Assembly: GCF_006636215.1 (NCBI RefSeq) | Contig: NZ_VIFM01000056.1 | Coordinates: forward strand, 1-50,721 | DNA from: Myxococcus llanfairpwllgwyngyllgogerychwyrndrobwllllantysiliogogogochensis | Lineage (GTDB): Bacteria; Myxococcota; Myxococcia; Myxococcales; Myxococcaceae | Direction of reading: 5' to 3' | Length of the DNA stretch: 50,721 nucleotides | Part shown: in pieces, positions 42,059-50,542 of the stretch | Layout: the number at the start of each line of letters is the position of its first letter | How positions within the stretch are numbered: position 1 is the first letter of the stretch | Notes under the pieces: model-generated | What the model was told of the DNA's origin: nothing | The model's database searches: none | Seen by the model: only the letters and a program-made list of their open reading frames with translations | Made by a program: the position numbers and the translations under genes

Positions 42059-42808
42059 TCAGCGGGGCGCGTCGGGGGTGAGCGGCTGAAGGGGGCACTG
42101 CTCGACAGGCAGGAAGCACGGGGCCGAGAAGCCGCAGTCCTGGGCGCAGAGGAAGCGGTTCTCGATGCCGGTGCAGAGGCCATCCCCACAGAAGCCGCAG
42201 TCATTCAGACAGCTGCTCCACGTCTCCGAGCCCGTGCAGAAATTGTCCCCGCAGTAGCCACAGTCCGCGGCGCAACTGAACACGTCCTCCGTCCCATTGC
42301 AGGCGCCGTCTCCACACGCCGAGCCGCAATCCCCGGGACAGTTGGCGGTGGACTCGCCCGCGCCGCACGTCCCGTTGCCGCAGGGATTGGGGCAGCCGCA
42401 GTCGACGGTGCACGAGTACACCGACTCGCCATTGCACCAGCCGTCTCCGCAGTAGCAATCGGAGGGACACGTCCCCTCGCTCTCGCCGAAGTCACACGTT
42501 CCGTTTCCGCACACGGTGGGCGCGCCGCAGTCCCAGGAGCAGCTCCACGAGTCCTCGAGCGGGCCGCAGTACCCGTCGCCGCAGGAGTTCTCGCACTCGT
42601 AATAGGGGCACTGGGGCTGCAGCGGATCCACCACCTCGCCCGGCCGGAGGTACTGCAGCGGGCACTGGCAGTTGGGGAGTGCCTGGGAGGACTCACCGAG
42701 CGCTTCACTCGAACCCGTGGGGTCCACGGGATTGCAGGCCACCCACGTCAGGCAGGCCACGACCACCGCGAGACGCTGGACGAAGCGGCCAGGGGCCGCC
42801 GCGCTCAT
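42059..42808 (-). CDS. Exported protein of seven CGDGxC repeats
   Basis: The 249-residue product starts at ATG 42808, overlapping the stop of the preceding gene (ATGA). The signal peptide ends near WVAC (C25). From about residue 75 there are seven repeats of about 20 residues: CG[DN]GxC-x3-E-x4-C-x2-DCG, for example CGNGTCGAGESTANCPGDCG. Four to five cysteines and conserved acidic residues per unit suggest disulfide-tied, perhaps calcium-binding, EGF-like rods. The family function is unknown to me. It is the last gene of a - strand group with a Hint-family fragment, an FG-GAP protein and a second CGDGxC protein, so a surface structure is plausible. Confidence 0.78.
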   Translation of the reverse strand: MSAAAPGRFVQRLAVVVACLTWVACNPVDPTGSSEALGESSQALPNCQCPLQYLRPGEVVDPLQPQCPYYECENSCGDGYCGPLEDSWSCSWDCGAPTVCGNGTCDFGESEGTCPSDCYCGDGWCNGESVYSCTVDCGCPNPCGNGTCGAGESTANCPGDCGSACGDGACNGTEDVFSCAADCGYCGDNFCTGSETWSSCLNDCGFCGDGLCTGIENRFLCAQDCGFSAPCFLPVEQCPLQPLTPDAPR

Positions 42809-43236
42809 GTAGGGCCCGCCGAGTGACGCGGGGCGTGCTGGAGCCACATGGGCCACGCGGGCTCTGAGTCGTCCAGGTACGCCAGCACGGAGCCCCTCGG
42901 GAGCGACACGGTGCTCGCCGCCACGCACGAGCCGAGCATGACGAGCCCCGCCACACAGGGCGCGCTGGCGGAGACGGGCACGAAGAACTGACAGCTGTTC
43001 GTGGAGCACGGGTACTGGAAACAGCCGTTGGCGAAGACCTGGTACTCGCTGTCCGCGTTGAGGATGGCCTCCTTCGCGGCGGAGATGTAGCCGCACTTGC
43101 GCGCCCACGCGTTGCGCCCCGGGACTTGCTGCGGCGTGAGGTTGTCATCCCCACCGCACCGGCCACTGAGCTGCGCCCAGGAGGGGCTCGCGAAGCCGAC
43201 GAAGACCAGACCAACGACGAGCCAGAGCTGCTTCAT
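42805..43236 (-). CDS. Truncated third member of the Hint-protein family (no Hint domain)
   Basis: The 143-residue product starts at ATG 43236 (GGAGG 6 bases upstream). The signal peptide (to SWA/Q) and cysteine-rich domain match copies 1 and 2: QLSGRC, GRNAWARKCGYI, DSEYQVFANGCF, MLGSCV. At the point where the others have the first Hint cysteine this one reads SCVAAS, with Ser, and then diverges into 36 residues with no Hint boxes. It could be a shortened gene that keeps only the N-terminal domain, or a fragment that gained a new tail. The intact frame, good ribosome site and ATGA coupling to the next gene argue that it is expressed. Confidence 0.75.
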   Translation of the reverse strand: MKQLWLVVGLVFVGFASPSWAQLSGRCGGDDNLTPQQVPGRNAWARKCGYISAAKEAILNADSEYQVFANGCFQYPCSTNSCQFFVPVSASAPCVAGLVMLGSCVAASTVSLPRGSVLAYLDDSEPAWPMWLQHAPRHSAGPT

Positions 43237-43305
43237 GCCAACCTCCACGAGGGGTGCATCTCAAGGTGCCGCGAAAAACCGACGTCGCTGCCGAGCCGAG
43301 CGCGG

Positions 43306-44466
43306 CTAGGGCTCACCACGAGTCGTGGAGCCCAGGAGGACCTCCACGGAATCCGGCGTCGTCCACGCCAGGTCGGGGAAGCCATCCGCGTCCAGGTCCT
43401 CGGCGACCAGGGACGTGGGCGTCACACTGGACGCCACGCGCATCGGAGCCCCCAGTTGGCCGTCCGCCGCTCCGAGCAGCAGGTAGACGCCTCCGGACAT
43501 CCCGGCGTGGGCGATGTCGCTGCGCCCGTCCTGGTTGAAGTCCGCGACCACCACCTCTCCTGGCTCGTTGGCGAGGATGGATTGGGTGGAGGTGAAGCCG
43601 CCCTTGCCGTCGCCCAGGTGCAGGGAGAGGTAGCCGCTGTCCGACAGGCCATGGGTGATGACGAGGTCCAGCTTGCCGTCGCCATTCACCTCCACGGGAG
43701 CGAGCCGGAAGGGCTCGTCGTCTGCGGACCCGCTGAGCTTGAGCGGAGGGACGGCGGTCAGCTTCTCGTCCTTCCTGGCGAGCAGGATGTCCACGGTGAA
43801 GCTGTTGGTGTTGAGCACCAGGACGTCGGGCAGCGCGTCGTCGTTCACGTCCGCGACCACCAAATCCCGAGGCAGTCCGGTGACGGAATGCGGCACGGCC
43901 TCACCGAAGGAGCCGTCTCCCCGGCCCTTGAGGGAGGTGATGTTCCAGAAGCCCGCCGAGCCCGCGTTCTTCGTTATCGCGTCGAGGTGCCCGTCCCCAT
44001 CCAGGTCCGCCACCCGCACCTGCTGCGAGTGATTGCCCAGCGAGTAGGGGATTCCCGCCAGGAACGCGCCATCCGCCGCACCCAGGCGCACCGTGAGGGC
44101 GTTGGAGAAGTGGCCGACGATGAGCAGGTCCTGGCGGCCGTCACCATTCACGTCGCTGACGGCCACGTCCATGGGCGTGGTCCCCGCCGCGAGGCACCGG
44201 GGCGCCGCGAAGCCTCCCCTCCCTACACCCTGGTGGATGCAGACCTGCTCCTCCTGCGAGGCCACGAGGACCAGGTCCTTCACGCCGTCGCCGTCCACGT
44301 CCGCGACGTGCAGCCCTCTCGCCTTGGAGCCTCCCGCCGACAGCGTCACGCGGGCCTCCGGGAAGCCGAGCCATTGGGCGTCCGAGAGGACTCGCGGGGA
44401 GATGGTGGAGGACGTACACGCCAGCCCCGCGCAGCAGCCCAGCAGGAGGTGGTGGAAGCGGAACAT
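43306..44466 (-). CDS. FG-GAP/VCBS beta-propeller exported protein
   Basis: The 386-residue product starts at ATG 44466. A hydrophobic signal ends at AGLAC, a possible though atypical lipidation site. The rest is seven FG-GAP/VCBS blades, each with a calcium loop such as DVDGDGVKDL, DVNGDGRQDL, DLDGDGHLD and DFNQDGRSD, so one seven-bladed propeller is likely. One blade has a broken loop (DVNDDALPD). It has no enzyme domain and probably binds proteins or sugars at the surface. It starts 8 bases after the stop of the upstream CGDGxC lipoprotein and shares its operon. Confidence 0.87.
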   Translation of the reverse strand: MFRFHHLLLGCCAGLACTSSTISPRVLSDAQWLGFPEARVTLSAGGSKARGLHVADVDGDGVKDLVLVASQEEQVCIHQGVGRGGFAAPRCLAAGTTPMDVAVSDVNGDGRQDLLIVGHFSNALTVRLGAADGAFLAGIPYSLGNHSQQVRVADLDGDGHLDAITKNAGSAGFWNITSLKGRGDGSFGEAVPHSVTGLPRDLVVADVNDDALPDVLVLNTNSFTVDILLARKDEKLTAVPPLKLSGSADDEPFRLAPVEVNGDGKLDLVITHGLSDSGYLSLHLGDGKGGFTSTQSILANEPGEVVVADFNQDGRSDIAHAGMSGGVYLLLGAADGQLGAPMRVASSVTPTSLVAEDLDADGFPDLAWTTPDSVEVLLGSTTRGEP

Positions 44467-44474
44467 GGTGCGTC

Positions 44475-44933
44475 CTAGGGCTGGAGGATGGGAACCGCGA
44501 AGGGGTCCCCAAGGGCGCGGGAACATGAGGGGTCCGACGATGGACAGGCCGCGGTGAGCCCACCGGGACACCCACAGTCCACGGGGCAGGTGTTCACCGT
44601 CTCCGCGGTGCAGATTCCGTCACCGCACCAGCAGTCGCCCGGACAGGTGGCCTCCGTCTCCGCGCCCGCCTGACAGAAGCCGTCCCCGCACCCCAGATGG
44701 CAGGAGCCCATGCAGGAGTCGGACAGCGAGGAGACCTGGGCGACAGGGCACGTGCGGACGGACTGGCCTTGCGTGCCGAGCGCGCCAGGCGGTGGGAGGT
44801 CTTCCCGAGCGCCACAGGCCGCGAGCAACGCCAGCGAGAACCCCACCAGCCAGCGCCACGGCCCCGGATGCGAAGCACGTCGAGCCTCGCACACTCCGGG
44901 TATGAGATGACGAAAGCGGAGTCGATTCAGCAT
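44475..44933 (-). CDS. Short lipoprotein with CGDGxC repeats
   Basis: The 152-residue product starts at ATG 44933; GTG 44894 is an alternative that would shorten the long pre-signal segment. A hydrophobic segment ends at LLAAC, a good lipobox. The mature part has CMGSCHLG followed by two CGDGxC repeats (CGDGFCQAGAETEATCPGDC and CGDGICTAETVNTCPVDCG), the same unit as in the protein at 42059. It is the first gene of the - strand group of exported proteins, 8 bases before the FG-GAP gene. It faces the HEAT-repeat gene across 119 bases with two palindromes. Confidence 0.75.
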   Translation of the reverse strand: MLNRLRFRHLIPGVCEARRASHPGPWRWLVGFSLALLAACGAREDLPPPGALGTQGQSVRTCPVAQVSSLSDSCMGSCHLGCGDGFCQAGAETEATCPGDCWCGDGICTAETVNTCPVDCGCPGGLTAACPSSDPSCSRALGDPFAVPILQP

Positions 44934-44968
44934 GTCAGCCCCACGATAAGGGGTTTCGCTATATTCTC

Positions 44969-44999
44969 GGAACGCTGGCGTTCCCAGTCATTCAATGAC
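44969..44999. promoter_or_regulatory. Two adjacent palindromes in the divergent promoter
   Basis: GGAACGC-TG-GCGTTCC (44969-44984) and GTCATT-C-AATGAC (44987-44999) lie side by side midway between the starts at 44933 (-) and 45053 (+), next to an AT-rich TATATT (44960-44965). They look like operators for one or both genes. Confidence 0.5.
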
Positions 45000-45052
45000 A
45001 AGCGTGGTTTGGGACACACACCCCTGTCAAGGAAGCGTCCTCGGGAGACTCC

Positions 45053-47029
45053 ATGCGCCGCAAGCGGCTGCACGTTGTCGGGTTGGCGGCGTTCCTGCTC
45101 CTGTTGGGGCTGGGCGCCGTGTGGTGGAAGCAAGCGGGGGAAGCATCTTCCGCCCCGGTGGGAAACGCGGCGCCGATGGTGCGGGCTTCCACGAGCCCAC
45201 CACCCGCCGAGGCCATCCCGGACGCGCGCGACGAGGCCGGAAGACGCGCCTGGGTGCCGGGCACGCTCCACCGTCACGCGTTGAGCCTGGGGCTGACAGT
45301 GTCCTTTGGCCAACAGAAGGACCCCGCCACAGCCACGGCGCAGGGCATGCGCTTCGCCCTCCAGGGTGAGTGGGACGTGGGCATCGTCTCCGCCGAGGGA
45401 GACACCGTCCTCGTCCGCCTCCACCTGCGACCGGCGAGCTTCGGGCTGGAGGTGGAGGGACAAGGGGCGCTGTCGCCCGAGACGCGGCAGGCGATGGTGG
45501 CGGCGCTGTCGCTGCCCTTCTTCGCGACGCTGGACAGGACGGGCGCGGTGTCGCTGACGCATTTCGAGCAGGGCGTGGACGAGCTGGCGCGCGGGCTGCT
45601 GCGCTCGGTGTTGGCGTCCTCCCAGTTCGTGGTGAACGGCGTCCCCGGGACGACGTGGCGAACAGAAGAGCAGGACACCTCCGGCCAGTACGTCGCGGAG
45701 TACCAGCGCCAGGGGACGACCCACTTCGACAAGCGCAAGCGGGCCTATATCTCCGTGGCCACGCCACAAGGACTCCAGCCGCCAGGCACGGAGCTGCGCA
45801 TGAGCGTCAGCGGCGGCTCCACGTTCGAGCTGGGCGAGGGCGCGTGGCTCCAGAGCCTCCAGACGCGCGAGCAGCTCACGGTGGAGCCGGGCGAGGGCCT
45901 GCCCACGGTGACGAACGCGACGGAGCTGACGTTGCGCCTGCTGGAGCGTCGACAGGAGCCCTCGCTGCGCGACGCCTTCGCCGCGCGCGCGGGCTTCTTG
46001 AACACCGCCGCGCTGGCCACCTTCCAGGGGCAGGCGACTGACCCGCTCGCCCATCATCGACAGGTGCTCGGCTCGCGTCGCTTCGAGGACATCCTCGCGG
46101 ACCTGCTCGCGCTGCCCACCGACGAGAAGGCCCGCGACGACGCGCGGACGCGGGCCCTGGAGCAACTGCGCGCCCTGCTGCTGCTCCACCCCGAGGAGGC
46201 CGCGCGAATCCCCGCGCTGCTGCGCTCGAAGGACCTGTCCCCATTGGCCGCGAGCGCCATGCTGGGCGCGCTCTCCGCGGCGAGCACGCCTGAGTCCCTG
46301 CGCGCCCTGGCGTCGGCCACCGTCGACAGCGCGCTGACGACGGACGTGCGCATGGACGCGGTCTCCGCGCTGGGCATGGCGGACAACCCCATCCGCGAAG
46401 GCGTGGACACACTGCGCCAGTTGTCGCGGAGCGAGGACCCGAGGCTGCGGGGCACGGCGACGCTGGCCCTGGGCAACTCCGCGCTCCAGCTGAACGACAC
46501 CGACGCGCGCGGCTCCGAGGCGCTGGTGCAGGAGTTGAAGAACGACTACCGCGCCGCGAGGGACGCGGAGCAGCGGGCCCTGCTGCTGCGCTCGCTGGGC
46601 AACACGCGGGCTCCGGGCGCGCTCGAGTCCATCGCGGACGCGCTGCGCTCCGACTCCGTGAAGGTCCGCGAGGCGGCCATGGTGGCTCTGCGCGGGATTC
46701 CCGGCCCGGAGGCGGACCGCCTGCTGCTGGAGCGTCTGGTGAACGACCCTGTCTCGGAGGTGCGCCGGGGCGCGGTCTTCGCCTGCGGCTTCCGTCCCCT
46801 GGAGCCCCTGCTGCTGCCCGTGCTGGGACAGGCGCTGCGCGAGGACGTGTCCGACGGCGTGCGCTCCGATATCATCCAGCTTCTGGGCCAGCACCGGGGC
46901 AACACACCTGGCGCCCTGGCCCTGCTGCGCTGGGCAAGCCAGCATGAGCGCAATCCCGACATCCGTCGCATGGCCACCACGTACGTGGAAACCCCCACCA
47001 CGCCTGTTCCCTCTCAGTCAGCGCCCTGA
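45053..47029 (+). CDS. Membrane-anchored HEAT-repeat protein with lipid-transfer-like beta-domain
   Basis: The 658-residue product starts at ATG 45053 (GGGAG upstream). One membrane segment (about 8-25) anchors it, with the rest in the periplasm. Residues about 65-315 are beta-rich (GMRFALQGEWDVGIV, VLVRLHLRPASFGLEV, PFFATLDRTGAVS). They include a helix-like stretch VDELARGLLRSVLASSQF, then TEEQDTSGQYVAEYQ. The remainder is alpha-helical, with HEAT repeats from about 340 (LRGTATLALGNSA, VREAAMVALRGIPG, VRRGAVFACGF). This order resembles the N-sheet plus helical domain of vitellogenin/MTP proteins; I infer that by eye only. Alternatively it is a plain HEAT scaffold. Confidence 0.78.
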   Translation: MRRKRLHVVGLAAFLLLLGLGAVWWKQAGEASSAPVGNAAPMVRASTSPPPAEAIPDARDEAGRRAWVPGTLHRHALSLGLTVSFGQQKDPATATAQGMRFALQGEWDVGIVSAEGDTVLVRLHLRPASFGLEVEGQGALSPETRQAMVAALSLPFFATLDRTGAVSLTHFEQGVDELARGLLRSVLASSQFVVNGVPGTTWRTEEQDTSGQYVAEYQRQGTTHFDKRKRAYISVATPQGLQPPGTELRMSVSGGSTFELGEGAWLQSLQTREQLTVEPGEGLPTVTNATELTLRLLERRQEPSLRDAFAARAGFLNTAALATFQGQATDPLAHHRQVLGSRRFEDILADLLALPTDEKARDDARTRALEQLRALLLLHPEEAARIPALLRSKDLSPLAASAMLGALSAASTPESLRALASATVDSALTTDVRMDAVSALGMADNPIREGVDTLRQLSRSEDPRLRGTATLALGNSALQLNDTDARGSEALVQELKNDYRAARDAEQRALLLRSLGNTRAPGALESIADALRSDSVKVREAAMVALRGIPGPEADRLLLERLVNDPVSEVRRGAVFACGFRPLEPLLLPVLGQALREDVSDGVRSDIIQLLGQHRGNTPGALALLRWASQHERNPDIRRMATTYVETPTTPVPSQSAP

Positions 47030-47162
47030 AGTTGACGCGGCGGACCGTGGAAAGTCAGACATACCGACCCGGCTCGCACCGTGTTTTCACGAATCAATCA
47101 CATCCAACGACTTCACTCGGAGTAAATAATCGGCCTTCCACCCATCCCCCCCGGAGGCCCAC

Positions 47163-48317
47163 ATGAACAGGGCACTGTCGCGCTTCGTCGCGATGATGCT
47201 GGCCGTGGTTCCAGGACTCGGCGCAGCGCAGAGCTACGTCGACCCGAACCCCTACGTCGTCCAGCCCTCGAAGTATCCCTTCGCCGTCTACGCCCCGGGC
47301 TACACGCTCAACAACAAGGTGGCGTGGGAGTCGCAGGTCGCGCCATTCGTCCCGGGTGCCAGCTACACGACGACCCAGGAGTACGCCATCCTCCAGGACG
47401 AGACGAACCGGACGGGAGGCCAGCTCCAGTACGACGCGTCGGATTTCACGCACAACATCGACGTCCAGCAGGCGGTCATCCCGGAGGCGTTCCAGCACCA
47501 GGTCCCTCCGCCGACGGAAATCATGCCGTGGACCAACCCGTCGCAGACGTTCAACAAGTCCTATGTGCGCACGGAGAAGTTCGGCAACAGCCTCTTCGGC
47601 GCGGGCTACCACCTCAACGCGCTGCTCACGGCCGAGACGGCGACCATCAACGCGGACAAGAAAGTGGTCGCGGTGGCGGACGGCAGGCTCTTCGCCGCCG
47701 TGTTCTCCTCGGAGCACGACGTGGTGCGCGGGCGCGCCCAGGTAGTGGGGCAGAACGGCGGCGACAACAGCGGCACGGCGGCGCTCTACGTGCTGGGCCA
47801 GGAGGTCTGGTCCACCAGCCTCTACGCCACGTACTCCCCGCCTCCCATCAACTGGAGCCGGACGTTCTTCTCCGCCTCCAAGACGTTCATGGTGGGGCCG
47901 GTGCCCATCACCGTGAAGGCGTCGCTCTCCGGCGGCGTGAAGCTGGCGGTCCAGGGGCTCATCGGTCCCACGGTGGCGCGGCTGTCGGCGATACCGGGCG
48001 GCTGGTCCAACGTCGCCGCGTCCGCGTCGGTGGACGTCATCATCGTCGCCTTCGGCGTGGAGGGCAGCCTGGCGCTCATCAACGCCACCCTGCCCGCCTC
48101 GGGCGAGGTGTTCTGGCCCGTCTGCACGCTCGACTGGAAGCTGAAGACGGACCTGGACCTGAACACGCTCTCGGGAACCCTGAAGGCCTTCGCCCGCGTC
48201 CGCATCCTCTTCTTCAAGAAGACCTGGTGGGTGACGATTGCCCAGTGGGCCGGCATCACCCACAAACGGACGCTGCTGGGAATCGAGGGCTCACAGCCCC
48301 TGGGCATCTGTAGCTGA
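47163..48317 (+). CDS. Secreted beta-rich protein of unknown function
   Basis: The 384-residue product starts at ATG 47163 (GGAGG 5 bases upstream). The signal peptide ends at GAAQ (about 23). The mature protein is rich in alternating hydrophobic/polar strands (ITVKASLSGGVKLAVQGL, SVDVIIVAFGVEGSLALINA, LKTDLDLNTLSGTLKAFARVRI), typical of a beta-barrel or beta-sandwich, with few cysteines. I recognise no family. It follows the HEAT-repeat gene by 133 bases, which include an AT-richer stretch (about 47085-47130) likely to be its own promoter. A partnership with the HEAT protein in lipid or envelope transport is possible but rests on adjacency only. Confidence 0.75.
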   Translation: MNRALSRFVAMMLAVVPGLGAAQSYVDPNPYVVQPSKYPFAVYAPGYTLNNKVAWESQVAPFVPGASYTTTQEYAILQDETNRTGGQLQYDASDFTHNIDVQQAVIPEAFQHQVPPPTEIMPWTNPSQTFNKSYVRTEKFGNSLFGAGYHLNALLTAETATINADKKVVAVADGRLFAAVFSSEHDVVRGRAQVVGQNGGDNSGTAALYVLGQEVWSTSLYATYSPPPINWSRTFFSASKTFMVGPVPITVKASLSGGVKLAVQGLIGPTVARLSAIPGGWSNVAASASVDVIIVAFGVEGSLALINATLPASGEVFWPVCTLDWKLKTDLDLNTLSGTLKAFARVRILFFKKTWWVTIAQWAGITHKRTLLGIEGSQPLGICS

Positions 48318-48334
48318 CGCGCTGAAAGAAGACG

Positions 48335-48371
48335 CTCCACCTCGCGGGCCAGTCACGCGCGCGAGGTGGAG
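48335..48371. terminator. Bidirectional terminator-like stem-loop
   Basis: CTCCACCTCGCG (48335-48346) pairs perfectly with CGCGAGGTGGAG (48360-48371), a 12-bp stem and 13-base loop, between the convergent stops at 48317 and 48389. Confidence 0.8.
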
Positions 48372-48388
48372 TCAGTCGCCGCCCGGGC

Positions 48389-50542
48389 TCACAGGCCGTG
48401 ACGGGCGACGGTGTCCAGCGGGGACGAGGCGTGCAGGGCCACGCGGAAGGTGGTGCCCACGCCCACGGACGACTCCACGGAGATGTGGCCGCCCAGCGCG
48501 GTGACGATGGTGTCGCAGATGGACAGGCCCAGGCCCGTGCCCAGGCCCGCGGACTTGGTGGTGAAGAACGGGTCGAAGATGCGGCGCAGGTGCTCCGGAG
48601 GGATGCCGCCCCCTGTGTCGCGCACCTCCACCAGGACGCGCTCGCCGTCTTCCGGCCGCGTGGTGATGCGAATCTCGTTCGTCTCCGACTGGCCTTCTTC
48701 AATCGCGTGCGCGGCGTTGATGACCAGGTTGAGGAACACCTGGAACAGCTTGCCCTCGTTGCCACGCACCGGAGGCACCACGCCGTAGCTCTTCACCAGC
48801 CGCGCCCGGGGACGCACCTCGCTGGCCGCCATCTGCGCCACCGAGTCGAGCACCCGGTGCACGTCCACCGGCTCCTCGCGGTTGTCCTCCACGCGGGAGA
48901 AGACGCGCAGCTGGCGGACAATCTGCCGCATCCGCTCGGCGCCCTCGCGTGCGTCGTCCAGCACCTGGCGGCACTCCACCAGGTCATCGGGCGTCAGCGG
49001 ACGCGCGCGCGGGCCCACCGTGGCGTGCAGGAAGTCCAGGTTGGAGAGCACGTAGGCCAGCGGGTTGTTCAGCTCGTGCGCGATGCCGGCGGCGAGCAGG
49101 CCCATGGAGGCCATGCGGTCGGCGAGGATGAGCTGCGCCTGGGAGCGCTTTCGCTCCGTGAAGTCGCGCGCCATCGTCACCCACGCGGGAGCCCCGTCGA
49201 AGACGACGGCCAGCGTCACCAGGTCCGCCACCACCGTCTCGCCGTCGCGGCGCACCAGCGGCACCTCCACCGCGCGCGCCGCCCGTTTTCCCTCCAGCGC
49301 CTGGCCCAGGTAGAGCTGCGCCGCGCTCCGGTCCTCCTCGCGCACCAGCTCCAATACGTGCCGGCCCACCAGCTCCGACGCGTCCCGGTAACCCAGGTAC
49401 TGCACCAGCGCCGGGTTCACCGACAGCAGCACGCCGTCCCCCACGTGCACCATGACGGGGTCCGGGAAGGCCTCGATGAGCAGGTGGACGCCGGCCTCGG
49501 TGCGCCGCAGCGTCGTCTCCGTGCGCACGCGCAGCGCCTTGTCCGTGCGCTGCTCCAGCGCGAGCGACAGCGTGCCCGCCGCGCCCGACAGGAGGTTGAC
49601 CTCGATGGGCCCCCAGGGCCGCGCCTCGCGACAGTTGTCGAAGCCGATGACGCCGAAGAGCTGCCCATGCACGTGCAGCGGCAGGAGCAGCACCGAGCGC
49701 ACACCCTGCGCCTCCAGCATCGGCTTCAGCACGGGCGTGAAGCTCCAGGGAAGGCCCTGCACCGGCTCGCCGCGAATCAGCGCGGAGGCCTGCTCGGGCA
49801 GCAGCGCCTCCAGGAGCGGCAGGCCGTGCATGTTCGGGTCCTCCAGGTTGGGAGGAATCCCCGGCTCGCACCACTCCGCGCGCTGCGAGGCGAGCGGCGC
49901 GCCTTCCGCGCTGCGGTGCATCTCGAAGACGTAGACGCGGCTGGCGGCGGACACGCGGCCCAGCGGCTCCACCACGGAGGCGTACAGGTCCACGGGGAGC
50001 TGGTGCGGCATCATCCGCCGCTGCACCTCCACCATCGTCTCCAGGTAGCGCTCGCGCGTGGCGACGGCCTCCTCGGCCCGACGGCGGGAGTCGATGTCCA
50101 GCAGCGTGCCCACCACCTCGCCAGGCAGGCCCGGCACGCTCCGGGCGGCCAGCACCACCCACCGCGCCTCATCGCCCACGGACAGGCGCAGCTCCTGGCG
50201 CGCGTCCGGGAGTCGCTGCGTGGCCACGGCCTCCAGCAGGGTCCTCGCCGCCTCGCGGTCCGGGGGGTGTACGGCCTCCAGCAGCGGGTGTCCCTGGAAC
50301 ACCGCGCCGAGCGTCCCGGTCAGCTTCTCCCAGCCGGGGCCCAGGTAGGCGACGCGGCCGTGGGCGTCGAGCTGGAACACCACCTCGCTGAGCAGCCCCT
50401 CCAGCACCTGGAGACGCCGCGCCATCGCGGCCCCGCTGTCTGGGGATGACGAGGGTGCTCGGGAGGAATGGCCACCCGCGCTCGCCTCGGGAACCGGTAC
50501 CGGGGCCTCGACACGCCCCACGTCCCGCCGCTCGTCTGCCAC
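48389..50542 (-). CDS. Cytoplasmic PAS-GAF-PAS sensor histidine kinase
   Basis: I start it at GTG 50542, with AGGAGG 5 bases upstream; an ATG at 50653 would add 37 low-complexity residues without a ribosome site. The 717-residue product has no membrane segment. Domains in order: PAS (about 43-153), GAF (about 183-333, [20 protein letters not shown]), PAS (about 353-463), HisKA with H489 in [14 protein letters not shown], and HATPase with [32 protein letters not shown] and GLGTGLGL. It senses a cytoplasmic ligand or redox state and would signal to an unlinked regulator. Its HisKA motif is close to that of the kinase at 11168. Confidence 0.92.
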   Translation of the reverse strand: MADERRDVGRVEAPVPVPEASAGGHSSRAPSSSPDSGAAMARRLQVLEGLLSEVVFQLDAHGRVAYLGPGWEKLTGTLGAVFQGHPLLEAVHPPDREAARTLLEAVATQRLPDARQELRLSVGDEARWVVLAARSVPGLPGEVVGTLLDIDSRRRAEEAVATRERYLETMVEVQRRMMPHQLPVDLYASVVEPLGRVSAASRVYVFEMHRSAEGAPLASQRAEWCEPGIPPNLEDPNMHGLPLLEALLPEQASALIRGEPVQGLPWSFTPVLKPMLEAQGVRSVLLLPLHVHGQLFGVIGFDNCREARPWGPIEVNLLSGAAGTLSLALEQRTDKALRVRTETTLRRTEAGVHLLIEAFPDPVMVHVGDGVLLSVNPALVQYLGYRDASELVGRHVLELVREEDRSAAQLYLGQALEGKRAARAVEVPLVRRDGETVVADLVTLAVVFDGAPAWVTMARDFTERKRSQAQLILADRMASMGLLAAGIAHELNNPLAYVLSNLDFLHATVGPRARPLTPDDLVECRQVLDDAREGAERMRQIVRQLRVFSRVEDNREEPVDVHRVLDSVAQMAASEVRPRARLVKSYGVVPPVRGNEGKLFQVFLNLVINAAHAIEEGQSETNEIRITTRPEDGERVLVEVRDTGGGIPPEHLRRIFDPFFTTKSAGLGTGLGLSICDTIVTALGGHISVESSVGVGTTFRVALHASSPLDTVARHGL

